From NCBI RefSeq assembly GCF_001661345.1, contig NW_017962920.1:310001-374000 (forward strand): a stretch of DNA of 64,000 bases. Direction: 5' to 3'. Made by a program: the position numbers and the translations under genes. The notes under the pieces were generated by a model. The model was not told the DNA's origin. It searched no databases and saw only the letters and a program-made list of their open reading frames with translations. Shown one piece after another: positions 19,539 to 30,086 of this stretch. The DNA is from Ascoidea rubescens DSM 1968 (lineage: Eukaryota; Ascomycota; Saccharomycetes; Ascoideales; Ascoideaceae). The stretch's first letter is position 1; the number at the start of each line of letters is the position of its first letter.

Positions 19539-19836
19539 TGCAGTGGATAGGAAGAAGCAGCAGCAAAAGAGGCAGAAGAGGCAGAAGAGCTGGTGGTGCT
19601 CTTGCTCCAGATAGCTCAGAATAGCTCAGAATAGCTCAGAATAGCTCAGATGCAGCCTTTTGGAACACAAAAATTTGCAAACAGAGTTTTTCCACAGAGC
19701 TGTTTCCTTTCTCGGCAAAGCAAGTGAAGACGAGTTTCTTCAAAAGATGCTTTAAGAATGGTGCTAATTTGCTCTTGAAGTGCTCTGAAAATGCTCTTAA
19801 AATGCCCTGAAAATACTCAGAAAATACTCAGACTAT
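19539..19836. repeat. GC-rich spacer with short tandem repeats
   Basis: Promoter of the Usp-domain gene and 3' flank of the phospholipase gene. ATAGCTCAGA is repeated four times without interruption at about 19611-19650. A purine-rich run of GCAGAAGAG-type repeats lies at 19559-19592, and related TGCTCTTRAA-type words recur at 19770-19800. No gene is seen. Confidence 0.6.
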
Positions 19837-21564
19837 CTACCTTCTCCAGCAATATCGCTCGAAACACTGCTGGCAGACCCCAGGCTGCTCCAAGCTGTTG
19901 CGAAGCTCTGTTCTTCTCATGGCAGCACATCCTAGACAAGTGGCCCACTCGTTGTCGAGCTGGTGCTGGGCTCTGGAAGCAACGTCGAAGCCATTGCTGA
20001 CCATGGAGGCTCTTTCCTTGCTGCTGTACTTGAGCTTGTACGTCGAGGGATTGGAGGCATACGAGAGCTGTCTGTTGGGGATGTACACCACCAAGGGCCC
20101 CTCCTCTGTGTCGCAACCAAAGAATGCTGGTCTCACATTCAAGCCTTGCTGGACGAACTCCTCTGGACTCAGAGGAACCTGGGGAAAGCTGCTGTTGTTC
20201 TGTACTCCAAACTGTCGCTGGTGGGTGTGCACCAACGACGAGCCATCTGGCCAGTTGTTGTCTGTGTCTGCACTGTTATCAAAGGCAACCACAAGATCAA
20301 CGTCTCGCTGCTGCTGGATCAATGGTGCCAATGGGATGTTCTGGTCGTCCATTCCTCCATCCACCAAGTAAAGAGTGTCGCTATTCGATATCGAGCTGCT
20401 GCTGCCAAACTCATTCTGGTAAAAGGGATTGGGCTTGTACACCCCAATGTCGTTCTCGTCTTCGCTGATCTTGTCCAAAATATCCTCAATCACCCCAATA
20501 ATGGGAATGTCCCCCAAGTTCATGTCCTTCAACTTCATAACGATTCCATTGAACAACGACGACGACGTTCCCACCAAAAAACTGGCATTGTCAAATCCGC
20601 TGATGCACTTCTTACTGTCTTCTGCTACCCCATTGCTCACCTTGGTTCCAAGATACTTGATGTCGAAGAAGGATCTGATTGCATTGTCCCACGATCCAAT
20701 TTCAAATGGGTTCATCTCAACAACTGTCGAATTCACATCGATGATCGTCGTCCCAGGGGCTCTTCCCACTGCCACAATAATAGGAAATGGAATTGCTTGT
20801 TGCTTGAACACATCAAACTCTCTCACATCTGAAAACGTCAACGCATCCCCATAATCTTCATATCGCCCCAAATAATCCTTTGCTAATGCTCGAGACCACA
20901 AATCAGTTATCGAAATCTCGTATCCAGCGTCTCTCTTATCCTCAACCTCCTCCAACACTGTCTTGTGGTTTCTAATTGTCTCAAATATATTAATTCCTTC
21001 AGGAAACAAAATTGATTCTTTCAAATCCCAGATATCCGAATACTCCCTTTTCAAAAGTATCTCCTCAACACTCGTCCAGTTATTCAAAATCAACGTCCCA
21101 ACCAACCAGCTACCTCCCGATAACCCAGATATATACGTTGTCGACTCTAATAACCCACCCAATCCCTTCTCAAATGCCTTTGTTGTTCTATTATCAAACG
21201 CTGATAATTGCCCTGCTCCATTCAACATTGCTCTGTATCCTCCACCAGAAAACGCCAATCCAATTTTAATCGCTCTTTGGCCCTCAACATAATTTGCAAA
21301 AAAATCATCAACGCTAAAATTACCACCTGCTTTTTCTAAACTAGTTGAATATTTAAGAAACTTTTTCAAATTCGCGTTGGTTATTTTATTCCTCTCTTCC
21401 ACCCATCTCATCTCCTCAGTATTTAAATATGAACTGCTTCTCAAAAATGATCTCTTCTCTGAAGGGCAACTCACTTTTCCTGGTGCAAATGAATTGGTTG
21501 GCGACCATCCATTTGAAAAATTAACTCCAATTAAAAAGATACTCAACAAAATTACAAAAATCAT
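19837..21564 (-). CDS. Secreted phospholipase B / lysophospholipase
   Basis: Fungal PLB family enzyme that removes both acyl chains from glycerophospholipids and also cleaves lysophospholipids. The frame is open to a GTG at 21630; the first ATG at 21564 gives a clear signal peptide (MIFVILLSIFLIGVNFSNGW), 575 aa in all. Landmarks are SGGGYRAMLNGAGQL (oxyanion region), GLSGGSW with the nucleophilic Ser near residue 149, and DGGMDDQNIPLAPLIQ with the catalytic Asp near residue 400. Many NxS/T sites suggest heavy glycosylation. Unlike Plb1-3 of S. cerevisiae it stops right after the Cys-rich block (CxxC...CERYCW) with no GPI-anchor tail, so it is probably released. Its 3' half is far richer in GC than its 5' half. 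Confidence 0.94.
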   Translation of the reverse strand: MIFVILLSIFLIGVNFSNGWSPTNSFAPGKVSCPSEKRSFLRSSSYLNTEEMRWVEERNKITNANLKKFLKYSTSLEKAGGNFSVDDFFANYVEGQRAIKIGLAFSGGGYRAMLNGAGQLSAFDNRTTKAFEKGLGGLLESTTYISGLSGGSWLVGTLILNNWTSVEEILLKREYSDIWDLKESILFPEGINIFETIRNHKTVLEEVEDKRDAGYEISITDLWSRALAKDYLGRYEDYGDALTFSDVREFDVFKQQAIPFPIIVAVGRAPGTTIIDVNSTVVEMNPFEIGSWDNAIRSFFDIKYLGTKVSNGVAEDSKKCISGFDNASFLVGTSSSLFNGIVMKLKDMNLGDIPIIGVIEDILDKISEDENDIGVYKPNPFYQNEFGSSSSISNSDTLYLVDGGMDDQNIPLAPLIQQQRDVDLVVAFDNSADTDNNWPDGSSLVHTHQRQFGVQNNSSFPQVPLSPEEFVQQGLNVRPAFFGCDTEEGPLVVYIPNRQLSYASNPSTYKLKYSSKERASMVSNGFDVASRAQHQLDNEWATCLGCAAMRRTELRNSLEQPGVCQQCFERYCWRR

Positions 21565-22276
21565 TGTTAAATCAATCCCTACTTTATCTTTACAACAAAT
21601 TGTTTTTTTTTTTTTTTTACAAATTTTCACAATTATATACCATTTCCATTTCCATTTCCATTTTCATTTTCATTTTTACTCTAATTTGTGTTCTTACTAG
21701 TTGATACAACTCCTTGTAAAAGAAAATTGATGCCTTTCATTTCAATGCTCCCTTAATAAAAATTAAACCCCCTTAACCTCCTAGATGTTTAGATATTAAA
21801 CTGTTTAGATATCAAGATGTTTAGATATTTAAATGATTAGATATTAATCAATTAAAATCCAGTTTATTTTTTTTTTTCATGTTATCTAATTTGACTTTTT
21901 AATAAAACATTCCAACACTATTAAGATTTCTAAAAACTTGCTCAAATACTGAAAATTCCTGTAAATTCAAATACTGAAAACTCCTGTTAATGGACTTCCA
22001 ATTGCAACTATGGCCAATTTTAAATCGAATCTAAAACAGAGACACACTTATTCCATCACTATTCATACCTGCCAGTATCCTTTGCTTGTGTATTCAAAAG
22101 GGTTTGGCCGAACTAATTAAAGTTTTATTGTGATTTATTTTTAGATATTCAATAAAAGTTACCACAATTTAAACTTTTATTGTCCGGAAAAACCTCTTTC
22201 CCTACATATTTATCTATCGAAAATTAAAGTTTCCTAAATTAAGATCAATCCATCTATTTGTATAAAGTGAATAATA
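21565..22276. other. AT-rich intergenic region with a degenerate GTTTAGATAT repeat
   Basis: Upstream of the phospholipase. It holds a (CCATTT/CATTTT)n run at 21638-21677 and four to five copies of a 16-18 bp unit with core GTTTAGATAT at about 21783-21852. Two related words, AAGTTTTATTG and AACTTTTATTG, lie about 50 bp apart near 22121-22181. No coding potential is seen. Confidence 0.5.
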
Positions 22277-24223
22277 TCAAATTATTAAACCACCATCAAA
22301 TATTGCATTTTTTTTAATTTTTTTAAAAAACTTTACCTTTTTAAATTTTTGAGTGTGCGAAAACCTCCTTTTTCTCTGTTTACTTTTTTCAATTCCTCTA
22401 TATTTCGTCTGAAATCTATTGTTCAACTTATCATAATCATTTTTGGAAATTAAACAAAATTCCTCTATTATAAAATTCAAATTTAAATTCTTGAATATCA
22501 ACACTAATAAATCAATACTAACTGAATTATTCAACTGAATGTTATTAATTAAAAACTCCAATAATTTGCAAAATTTCAACTGATTATTATCAAATATCTG
22601 AAAAATTAGATTAATGAGGTTGTCATTTATTAAAGGAATATTGTTGAGATTCAAATTCAAATTCAAATTTAAATTCAAATCAAGAGACCCATTATTGTAA
22701 AACGGTTTTAAAATCCAAACAAGTGATTTCAACAATTCAATTTTTTTTACTAAACTCTCATTTGATTTATTCGTCATTTGAGCCTTTTGAATGAATAATA
22801 AAACCTTGTCAAAGAATAAATTATTTATTAAATTAAAAGCATCAAATGTTGAGATTTTAATAAATAAATTTATTGTTTCAATAAACTCTTTGCAAACATC
22901 TAAACAATTATCGACATTATTAAAAATCAAGTAGGTAATAAATAAAATTGAATCATATTTTTTTTTGATTATTTTTCTATCCAGATTATCCGAAGATAAA
23001 ATTATGCTAAAAATTTGAAATTTATTAGTTAGTAAAGCATTGAAATCTAATTTGGTGCATAAAAACTCAACTATGAAATCATTGATAGAATAACGATTTA
23101 AATAGCTATCAATAATACTATCATCAATAGTATTATTATTAGTATTTTTATTGATATTTTTACCATTTCTCATTAACAAAGAAAGTAATTTATATATATG
23201 TGTAAAATTTAACCAAAATTGACTGATTTCAATTGTTTTTAAATATAGTCTTGTTAGTGAATTGGCTAGATAAGTTAGATTATTTTCAATTGAATAAAGG
23301 ATTAAAGAAGGAAATAAAGGAGTCAAAATGTTAGAGTTGATTTGAATCAAACCAATGATTTTACCCAATAATAACCATTTTCTATATTGAAATATCATTG
23401 AGTAGGAATTTTCAAGAGCTTGGTCAATATTTACGCTGTTTAATTTATTGATATTTAAGGAAGAAATGATATTATCATTATCAATATTGCAACTGGTGTT
23501 ATCATTTGCATCAAAAATTTGGCTTGAAGAATTTAAAATCAAATGAAAACCCAATTCCACCGAAGAGATTTCAACTAGTTTTTTAGGATCGGTATAATCA
23601 ATATTAAATATAATTTTTTTAAATTCAGCGAAAAATTCAGATAAACACTGATAAGATTCTTCAGATAAACAGTTTTTTTGATTAGACCAAAGGCAGTCTG
23701 AATCAAATTTATTTGGACTAATATCCTTATAACTTCCATCATTATTATAAATAGCCACATCTTCAATGTCGTCATCAATGTAATCTTCATCTTTGGAGTT
23801 ATCGTCGCTCTCAATTATAGAGGCGTTGGACTTGTCAAATATATATGAAACAGATTCATCATCATAATCACTGCAGTGATCATCTTGTTCACTGGAGGAA
23901 CAACTATGGGAAAACGCATATTGAGCATTTCTAGAACTATGAGAAGATGGTGAGTTTGACAAAGTGTTATAATAAAGTGGGGAGAAATTGTTTTTTCCTA
24001 GGCAATCAACTTCCAAAATAAAATACTTTCCATTGTTAATAGAATAGTCAGTTTTCAAGATATATTGAGGATATACTTTGATTTTTTCTCGATACAAATT
24101 GATTTTGGATTCTAAAGGCCTTAAGATCCTGTTACACTTTGAGATTGACCATTTTTTTGAGTTAGAAGTCAGACAAAAGATTGTATGTTGCTTTGAGTCT
24201 TTGTTTCGCTGAACGACAGTCAT
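22277..24223 (-). CDS. Hypothetical protein, acidic N-terminal region and basic C-terminus
   Basis: I do not recognise this 648-aa protein. The first ATG is 24223. A compact N-terminal block contains CNRILRPLESKINLYREKI, which looks like a conserved motif in that it is charged, helical and free of low complexity. An acidic Ser/Asp stretch follows (about residues 100-190), then a long all-helical, Leu/Ile/Asn-rich region that could be a repeat scaffold. The tail is strongly basic (RKRRFSHTQKFKKVKFFKKI) and resembles a nuclear or nucleolar signal. The promoter carries ACGCGT and CGACGTCG. A nuclear role is a guess from the tail. Confidence 0.6.
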   Translation of the reverse strand: MTVVQRNKDSKQHTIFCLTSNSKKWSISKCNRILRPLESKINLYREKIKVYPQYILKTDYSINNGKYFILEVDCLGKNNFSPLYYNTLSNSPSSHSSRNAQYAFSHSCSSSEQDDHCSDYDDESVSYIFDKSNASIIESDDNSKDEDYIDDDIEDVAIYNNDGSYKDISPNKFDSDCLWSNQKNCLSEESYQCLSEFFAEFKKIIFNIDYTDPKKLVEISSVELGFHLILNSSSQIFDANDNTSCNIDNDNIISSLNINKLNSVNIDQALENSYSMIFQYRKWLLLGKIIGLIQINSNILTPLFPSLILYSIENNLTYLANSLTRLYLKTIEISQFWLNFTHIYKLLSLLMRNGKNINKNTNNNTIDDSIIDSYLNRYSINDFIVEFLCTKLDFNALLTNKFQIFSIILSSDNLDRKIIKKKYDSILFITYLIFNNVDNCLDVCKEFIETINLFIKISTFDAFNLINNLFFDKVLLFIQKAQMTNKSNESLVKKIELLKSLVWILKPFYNNGSLDLNLNLNLNLNLNNIPLINDNLINLIFQIFDNNQLKFCKLLEFLINNIQLNNSVSIDLLVLIFKNLNLNFIIEEFCLISKNDYDKLNNRFQTKYRGIEKSKQRKRRFSHTQKFKKVKFFKKIKKNAIFDGGLII

Positions 24224-25051
24224 CAAAATTACCTATATCTTTGCCAGCAGATAAATCCAGTTCGAAATGTTCAACCCAAACAATTCATGAATCAAAACTC
24301 ATTTAGAAAGTGTTTTGATGGCTTTTTGTTTTTGTTTATATTTCAAAATTTCCCAAAACAATAATTTCCAAATCGAAGGACGACGTCGAGACGCGTTTGA
24401 ATGCAGAAACACACGTAACTTTGGTACCAGGGACGTGGAGCCGAAACTGCTTTACACGTGATCAAACTCAAATTTACTCAAAAGTGACCTATTTTTCAGA
24501 TAAACATTTAAATCTGTTCAAATATCGCAGTATTTGAACAGCAGAAGAACAGATGATATTAGAATTCGTTACATTTCAGCTGGAATATAACTACAAATTA
24601 CTGCTCTATAAATGTTGCACAAAGTGTATCCTAAAAACTCAAACCCAGCCTTAAACCCATGTAAAACCTCAATTTATGGTTGTGAAAAGAGGCCTATTCT
24701 TCCATACCCCAGCAATTGCAGACTCAAAATGGACCGAGATTAAAAAAATGGGAACTTATTCCTATGATAAATTAAAAAAAACGAAAAAACAGACGAAATA
24801 ATGGCTGTTTATTGAAACCTTTTGATAATACAGGAAACTATCATTTAATTTTAATAACACCTGTTTTACTAAAATTTGATTTAGGATACAGTATTAATTC
24901 GTGATAGTAACTTAGAGATTAAAATCATTAACTGAAATGCAAGGACTTGTTATATTTATTGTCATTCTTTTGGGATTTTTAATGTGCAATTCGTTCCCAT
25001 CTTGCCTGATTCTGATTTAAATTATCAATGAATTTGTTTCTTGTCTTCAAT
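24224..25051. promoter_or_regulatory. Promoter region with MCB, CGACGTCG palindrome and CACGTG
   Basis: 828 bp upstream of the hypothetical gene on the minus strand. A GC-rich block holds the palindrome CGACGTCG (24381-24388), the MluI cell-cycle box ACGCGT (24391-24396), GGTACC and CACGTG (24455-24460). The remaining 500 bp toward the TFB3 3' end is AT-rich, and I see nothing in it. Confidence 0.45.
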
Positions 25052-26115
25052 TTAAAATGATTCAATTCCTTGAGAACTCAGGACCACCTTCTCGTCAATA
25101 AAACAACCAATTCCAATAAAAGCCTGTTGTAAAGCTCGTTCGTAAACTTGTTCCACTCTCCATCCACCAGCAAGATAAGCTGGATTATTTTTAGCATTAT
25201 TTGTAGCAAAATCGTCATATGAATCATTTAATGTAAACTTAAATTCCAAATCCTTATCACCATCATAAGGCGTAAATGGTGTGGTTACTTTTTTATTTTT
25301 GTCTTTTTCAATATCGCTATTTGTTAATTGCGATGTCAATGCTTTGATAGATTCATCTAATTTTTTCTTTCTCATTTCAGTTCTTTGTTCAAATTCAAAT
25401 TTCAATTGATTTATAATTTTTTCAGCGGGAACATCTGATGCAGAATCTAGTAATTTTCTTTTGACTTCTTTTTCGTAATATAACTCATCTTCTTGTTGTT
25501 CAAGAAGAGATTCCTCCTTCAATTTTCGTTTTTGTTCTCTTAAGTTTTTCTCCATTTCTTGCTTTTGCTGGAACTTGATTAAATTTTGTTTCACTCTATC
25601 ATTATTGATATTAATGAGCCCTCTATTAGCTTCTTCATATTTTAGTAGCTCTTCTTCTGTCTTTTCCACATCGATTTCATTCGTCAAATTATATACCATA
25701 TCTTCAATCTTTTCCAAATACAAATCATATTCCCCAGGTTTTTTAAAATCGCTTTCGGTTTTATTAAATATCTTGCAGACTCTTCTCCTAATATCAACCT
25801 CTTTTTCAATATTAATATCATCAAATATTTGCTCTTTAAACTGCCTTTTCTTCAATGTTTTACCACAGTTCTGATATGGACACAATGCTGGTCCTGATCC
25901 AAATATCCTGTCTACACAAGACTCACACATCCGATGGTAGCACTCCAAATTCACCAAAAACTTCATATCTGGAGAGAAATATCGATCTGTGGTGCAGATT
26001 GGACATTTATCAATCCATTTTTCATCTTTGAATACAACCATGGTTAGCAATCAATGAAACTCAAGAATAAAAACAAACACATAGATGCAAACTTACCATT
26101 GGAATCCAAATCCAT
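25052..26115 (-). CDS. TFB3: TFIIH/CAK assembly subunit Tfb3 (MAT1), one intron
   Basis: RING-finger subunit that tethers the Cdk7-cyclin H kinase (yeast Kin28-Ccl1) to TFIIH. The RING is CPICTTDRYFSP, then CYHRMCESCVDRIF and CPYQNC. It is followed by the MAT1 region FKEQIFDDINIEKEVDIRRRV and coiled coil. My model is complement(join(25052..26025, 26097..26115)), 330 aa: exon 1 MDLDSN joins D-EKWIDKCPIC, matching relatives that begin MD and reach CPIC within about 15 residues. The 71-nt intron has a GTAAGT donor, GCTAAC branch and AAAG acceptor. The alternative is an unspliced ATG at 26041 (MVVFKDEKWID), which also has a good context; both give the same body. Confidence 0.93.
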
Positions 26116-26261
26116 CTCTCTTCTGTTTATGGAATCATTCAACAACTGCTCTTTCAACAACTGTTCTTCGTTCAACAACTGCTAGAAAGAAACAAATCTT
26201 GCTTTTAATTTCTAATCCACCTGATGGAACTTCAAACTTTAAATATTCAAAAGACTAAAAC

Positions 26262-26927
26262 ATGAAAAATATTCCAGCAGGAAACAATTGCACTCTGAGC
26301 AAGCATATTGATCAGAAAATGAGTTTTAACTTGAATAAGTCTGATAAGAGCTTGATCATATCATTCAAACAGTTTCCAGATGTTGAAATCCTTATTCTCT
26401 TGTTCTCAAATGTCCGAAATTCATCGGAAATAAAAGAAAACTTACTATCAAGCAACAGCTCCTACAATTACTCATTTATCAACCCTAAAAATTTGCTAAA
26501 TCTCGAGCAATTGTTTTCCTCAATATACAAAACATTGATAAACTATAAAAACAACGAAGTGAAATCAAAGACGTTAAATTCAGAGTTCATCTTTCAACTA
26601 TCACCCAACAAAAATATCTTTGATTCCATTAAAAGATTTGGAATAGCTCAAGATTTGAAAGACCTAATTGTTCTAAAAGCTTTAAATATCGAAGAAAAGG
26701 AAATAGACAAAACCGATCACAGCCAACCAAATTCATTGCAAGATCATTACAAACACATATTGGAGATCGTTGATGGCGATTTGATTGAGCCAAACGATGA
26801 AAACATATCTAAAATAACTGATTTGGATTTAATTAGGAAAAACTATAAATTAGGCAAAGAAATTTCCACTGATAAGCAAATTTTATTGAAGGAGTTAATT
26901 GGAGTAATACAATTGAAGGGCTATTGA
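26262..26927 (+). CDS. CGI121: EKC/KEOPS complex subunit Cgi121
   Basis: Non-catalytic subunit of KEOPS, which makes the t6A37 modification on ANN-decoding tRNAs and binds the tRNA 3' end; it also affects telomere length in yeast. Landmarks are FKQFPDVEILILLFSNVRNS, FINPKNLLNLEQLFSSIYKT, LNSEFIFQLSPNKNIFDSIK, FGIAQDLKDLIVLKAL and the C-terminal ELIGVIQLKGY. These line up with the yeast protein over its whole length. The first ATG (26262) gives 221 aa; the second (26319, MSFNLNKSDK) may be the true start, since relatives begin close to the FPD motif. The S. cerevisiae gene has an intron but none is needed here. It is convergent with AMD1, an arrangement shared with S. cerevisiae. Confidence 0.93.
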   Translation: MKNIPAGNNCTLSKHIDQKMSFNLNKSDKSLIISFKQFPDVEILILLFSNVRNSSEIKENLLSSNSSYNYSFINPKNLLNLEQLFSSIYKTLINYKNNEVKSKTLNSEFIFQLSPNKNIFDSIKRFGIAQDLKDLIVLKALNIEEKEIDKTDHSQPNSLQDHYKHILEIVDGDLIEPNDENISKITDLDLIRKNYKLGKEISTDKQILLKELIGVIQLKGY

Positions 26928-26992
26928 TTGATTATATATTGATTTAAAGATATATAGTATATACTGTTCAAGTCAGTGGTAATAAATCATGT

Positions 26993-29827
26993 TTAATCAT
27001 CAAGGTAAAAATCTTTCATTGCCACATATTTGTCAATTAACTCATGCTCTGTCATCAACGTTTCATATCTATAGGCCAATCTAATGTTGGGAACGTTTGT
27101 CTTTTGGATATCGTTGCCTTCTGGGCCCCTTTTTATATAGTTATCACCCAACCAATTTCTTTTAATTTCATCTTCGAATCCACTCATTAAAACTGAATTT
27201 CTTGCCAACTCACACATATCAACGTTGCTTAATTTATAAATTTGAGCTGCGACTGAATATTCTTCGATCAATGGTTCTCTGGTATAAGAAAACTGTAATG
27301 GATCATCTGTACTTAGGGAAACGTTTAGACCTCTTTTAAAATAAGCCGGGAAGGGGTTTTTGTCATACGTTAAAAACAAAGCATTATTTGATAATGGTGA
27401 CATTGCAATTCCAATTTGATCTAGGTAGTATAGATACTGAACAAATGGGACCTTTCTCAATAGGATCCCATGCGAAATCCCCTCTGCGAGTAAATATGCT
27501 GAACATAAATGTTCTGGGTCTCCTGCTTCACCACAATGTGGTCTTAAAACTAATGTGTTAAAACCTCTTTTTTGTCTCCAGCTATTTAATGATGTTAAAT
27601 TAGCAAAAAGATAGTAAAGGTAGTAGGTGTAGGGAGGATTTTGGTTAAGATTCCATAATTTTGGAACAGGATACTTTTTGTGAAATCTTCTATCGATTTT
27701 TGATTCATCATCAACGGAATCAAACCCAATTACTCTTTGTAAGAAAATATGTAATTTTGGATGAGATTTTGGGTTTTTAGTGACTTCAAATAATGGTTGG
27801 AACAAGTTTTTAATAACCGATTCAAAATTATCAACAATACTACCCTTTTTGTAGATATCGTACAATCTTGGAATTTGGATTAACCATCTTACGTTATGAC
27901 TAATGACTTTATTGTCGATTATCCACTCGGCTAGTTTGTCCCATTCAGTTATTGATTTGCCATAAATAGAGATTCTATATTCAGCCATTTGGTATTTGGA
28001 TTGTTCTAAATCGCTGAATACCTGTTTAGTAATTTCAGCTAAATATTTGCCCTTGATAAAGTTATCAGTTTTGAGAAAGATTTCTCTTAATCTTGATTCA
28101 CCGATTGGATTATATTTTAAATTGAATTTATCGAATCTATGAAAAGTATCCTTGTGTGCATGCATATCTAAAGTATCGATTGATAGATCGTAGGAATTTA
28201 AATTCAAGGATTTAAATACTTGGATTAAAGTCAATATTTTGTTATCTCGGAATATTACGCTTTCCTCGGGAAAAAATCTGATTTTGTGTTTAATGAATCT
28301 TAGCAAATGTTTTTGATTCATACAAGCAGAATGATGAACATGAGTGTCAACTTTTCTAACGTTGTAAAAGTCTCGATGAGGGTTCTTTTTAGAGTCTGCT
28401 GTTTCTTGGTATTCATTTAGTAAATTATATAGGTTCCACCTGGCTTCTAAATATTGCAATCTTTTATAAGCAAAAGATTTTGAAGGACCGTCGGATGAGA
28501 TTGTAATTAATTGATCGAGGTCCATATAGTAGTCCTTTATGGTTGGAACATTAATAATTGGAAAATTTAAATCTGAAGGATGGTATATTTGATAGACACT
28601 GTTATGGTCTATTGCAAAATCAATCGTAGAGTCGACTTCTGGGATAAAACAATCGTCAAATTGAAAATCGTCATCAGAAAAGGTGATCTTTGAAGAATTG
28701 GTAAAATTTAAAGTCTTTTCGGAGGGATTCCAAACTGGTTTTGGAGGAGGAGGGTATATTTTCCAATCTTTAAAATTTTTACAGTTATCGTGATGTCTTT
28801 GTAAAGATATAGATTGGTATTTTTTCCTTAAGTTGAGACAGTATTTAACGTTTGAGTATAGCTCAATTAGCTCTGGAGATGGAGAGAATTCATTGATTTG
28901 ATTGATTTGAGTCTTAATTATATTGTTATTGTTATTTTCATTTTCAATGGTTGTAGTGGTAGAGTTTGAGGTGATATTGTTGGAATCGTCATAAGAGGTC
29001 AACAAAGATTGTTGTTGTTGTTGTTGTTGTTGCAATGGTTGTCTTTTTTTGAGTAAGAACAACTGGGCAGGTGTAACAGAGGATAATATTGGACTTGAGC
29101 TCAATTGGTAACTGAATGCATTTTTGTTTGAATTGATAGATGAAGATATGTGAAAACCGGATTGCAACTGGTCAGTCAAACTAGTCATTTTTGTGTTTGG
29201 TACACCATGGTTACTTATCATCGAAGATTTTCTTGATAAAGGTTTGTGAGCATTGGGAGAATTGAAGATAGAAGCAGGGTTGGGAGATGTTGGCAATAAA
29301 GCTGGGCTAACTTCGTTGAACTTTGAGGAGATAGGGGAACCAACCGATTGTAGAGCCTTTATTTTAAGGTCGTTTTCATTCATCATTTTTTCTTCGTTAT
29401 AGGAAAAATGAGTAGATGCTCTCGAGAAGGAATGGTTGGAGATATCGTCATTGCTAAAGCTGCCATCATCGTCCTCAATTATTTCGTATCTAGAATTACC
29501 ATTCTGTAGGGCGTTGTCAACTGTGGGAGATTGGCTGTTGTGGCTAGATTGCAAGTCTTCATCTCTAGTGGTGTGAACCGAAGCACCCAATACAAAAGAG
29601 TCAATTGCTTCGGCTCCAGTGTCTGTGTTGTGTTGCTGCTTGTTCAAAGAGAGGTTCTGGGTGGTGGGAGCAGAAGAAAGAGAGTCCATGGTGAGTGAAC
29701 TGTCTTTGGTGCTTATCAAAGTGGGAGAGGAAGAACCGCCAGTGAGTGTGGTGTTGATAGCAAGAGAATGAGCTCGTCCTTTGGTGCTGGGACTGGAAAT
29801 TGAGGTGTTTTCGGGAGCTGGACACAT
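26993..29827 (-). CDS. AMD1: AMP deaminase
   Basis: Converts AMP to IMP and ammonia, balancing adenylate and guanylate pools. Metal-binding and catalytic motifs of the adenosine/AMP deaminase family are clear: [18 protein letters not shown] near residue 492, [14 protein letters not shown], and [10 protein letters not shown] near 834. The frame starts at a GTG; the first ATG at 29827 gives 944 aa against about 810 in S. cerevisiae. The extra length is a disordered Ser/Thr/Asn-rich N-terminus with a polyglutamine run (about eight Gln, from a TTG/CAA repeat near 29013-29034). The N-terminus of this family is regulatory. ACGCGT and GATAA-type boxes lie upstream. Confidence 0.96.
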   Translation of the reverse strand: MCPAPENTSISSPSTKGRAHSLAINTTLTGGSSSPTLISTKDSSLTMDSLSSAPTTQNLSLNKQQHNTDTGAEAIDSFVLGASVHTTRDEDLQSSHNSQSPTVDNALQNGNSRYEIIEDDDGSFSNDDISNHSFSRASTHFSYNEEKMMNENDLKIKALQSVGSPISSKFNEVSPALLPTSPNPASIFNSPNAHKPLSRKSSMISNHGVPNTKMTSLTDQLQSGFHISSSINSNKNAFSYQLSSSPILSSVTPAQLFLLKKRQPLQQQQQQQQSLLTSYDDSNNITSNSTTTTIENENNNNNIIKTQINQINEFSPSPELIELYSNVKYCLNLRKKYQSISLQRHHDNCKNFKDWKIYPPPPKPVWNPSEKTLNFTNSSKITFSDDDFQFDDCFIPEVDSTIDFAIDHNSVYQIYHPSDLNFPIINVPTIKDYYMDLDQLITISSDGPSKSFAYKRLQYLEARWNLYNLLNEYQETADSKKNPHRDFYNVRKVDTHVHHSACMNQKHLLRFIKHKIRFFPEESVIFRDNKILTLIQVFKSLNLNSYDLSIDTLDMHAHKDTFHRFDKFNLKYNPIGESRLREIFLKTDNFIKGKYLAEITKQVFSDLEQSKYQMAEYRISIYGKSITEWDKLAEWIIDNKVISHNVRWLIQIPRLYDIYKKGSIVDNFESVIKNLFQPLFEVTKNPKSHPKLHIFLQRVIGFDSVDDESKIDRRFHKKYPVPKLWNLNQNPPYTYYLYYLFANLTSLNSWRQKRGFNTLVLRPHCGEAGDPEHLCSAYLLAEGISHGILLRKVPFVQYLYYLDQIGIAMSPLSNNALFLTYDKNPFPAYFKRGLNVSLSTDDPLQFSYTREPLIEEYSVAAQIYKLSNVDMCELARNSVLMSGFEDEIKRNWLGDNYIKRGPEGNDIQKTNVPNIRLAYRYETLMTEHELIDKYVAMKDFYLDD

Positions 29828-30086
29828 TTGCACATTGAAAAAGAAGAAGAAGAAGAAAGAGAAGAAAGAGAAGAAAGAGAAAGAAATTACGACTCATAAA
29901 CACCAACGGTATGGAACCGGTATCTTTGCAGAGAAACGCGTTTTATTGCTTTAGACTGCGTTTACTGTTTTGGGCTTTTATCTTTTTAATCTTTTTTTTA
30001 TCTTTTTTATCTTTTTTGGCTTCAAATCCATTAATTTTTCATCTATCTGTCTATACACATCTATGTAGCGAGAGCTGTCTCAAGCC
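29828..30086 (-). promoter_or_regulatory. AMD1 promoter with MCB and GATAA-type array
   Basis: Between the AMD1 start and the 3' end of the zinc-cluster gene. ACGCGT lies at 29936-29941. An array at 29977-30018 reads, on the AMD1 strand, as repeated AAAAAAGATAAAA, closely resembling the array upstream of the D-amino-acid oxidase. Nitrogen-responsive control is inferred. Confidence 0.45.

Noticed and set aside
19898-20854. Long plus-strand frames opposite phospholipase B
   Set aside because: Open because of the local GC-rich composition; the minus-strand frame has complete family motifs.
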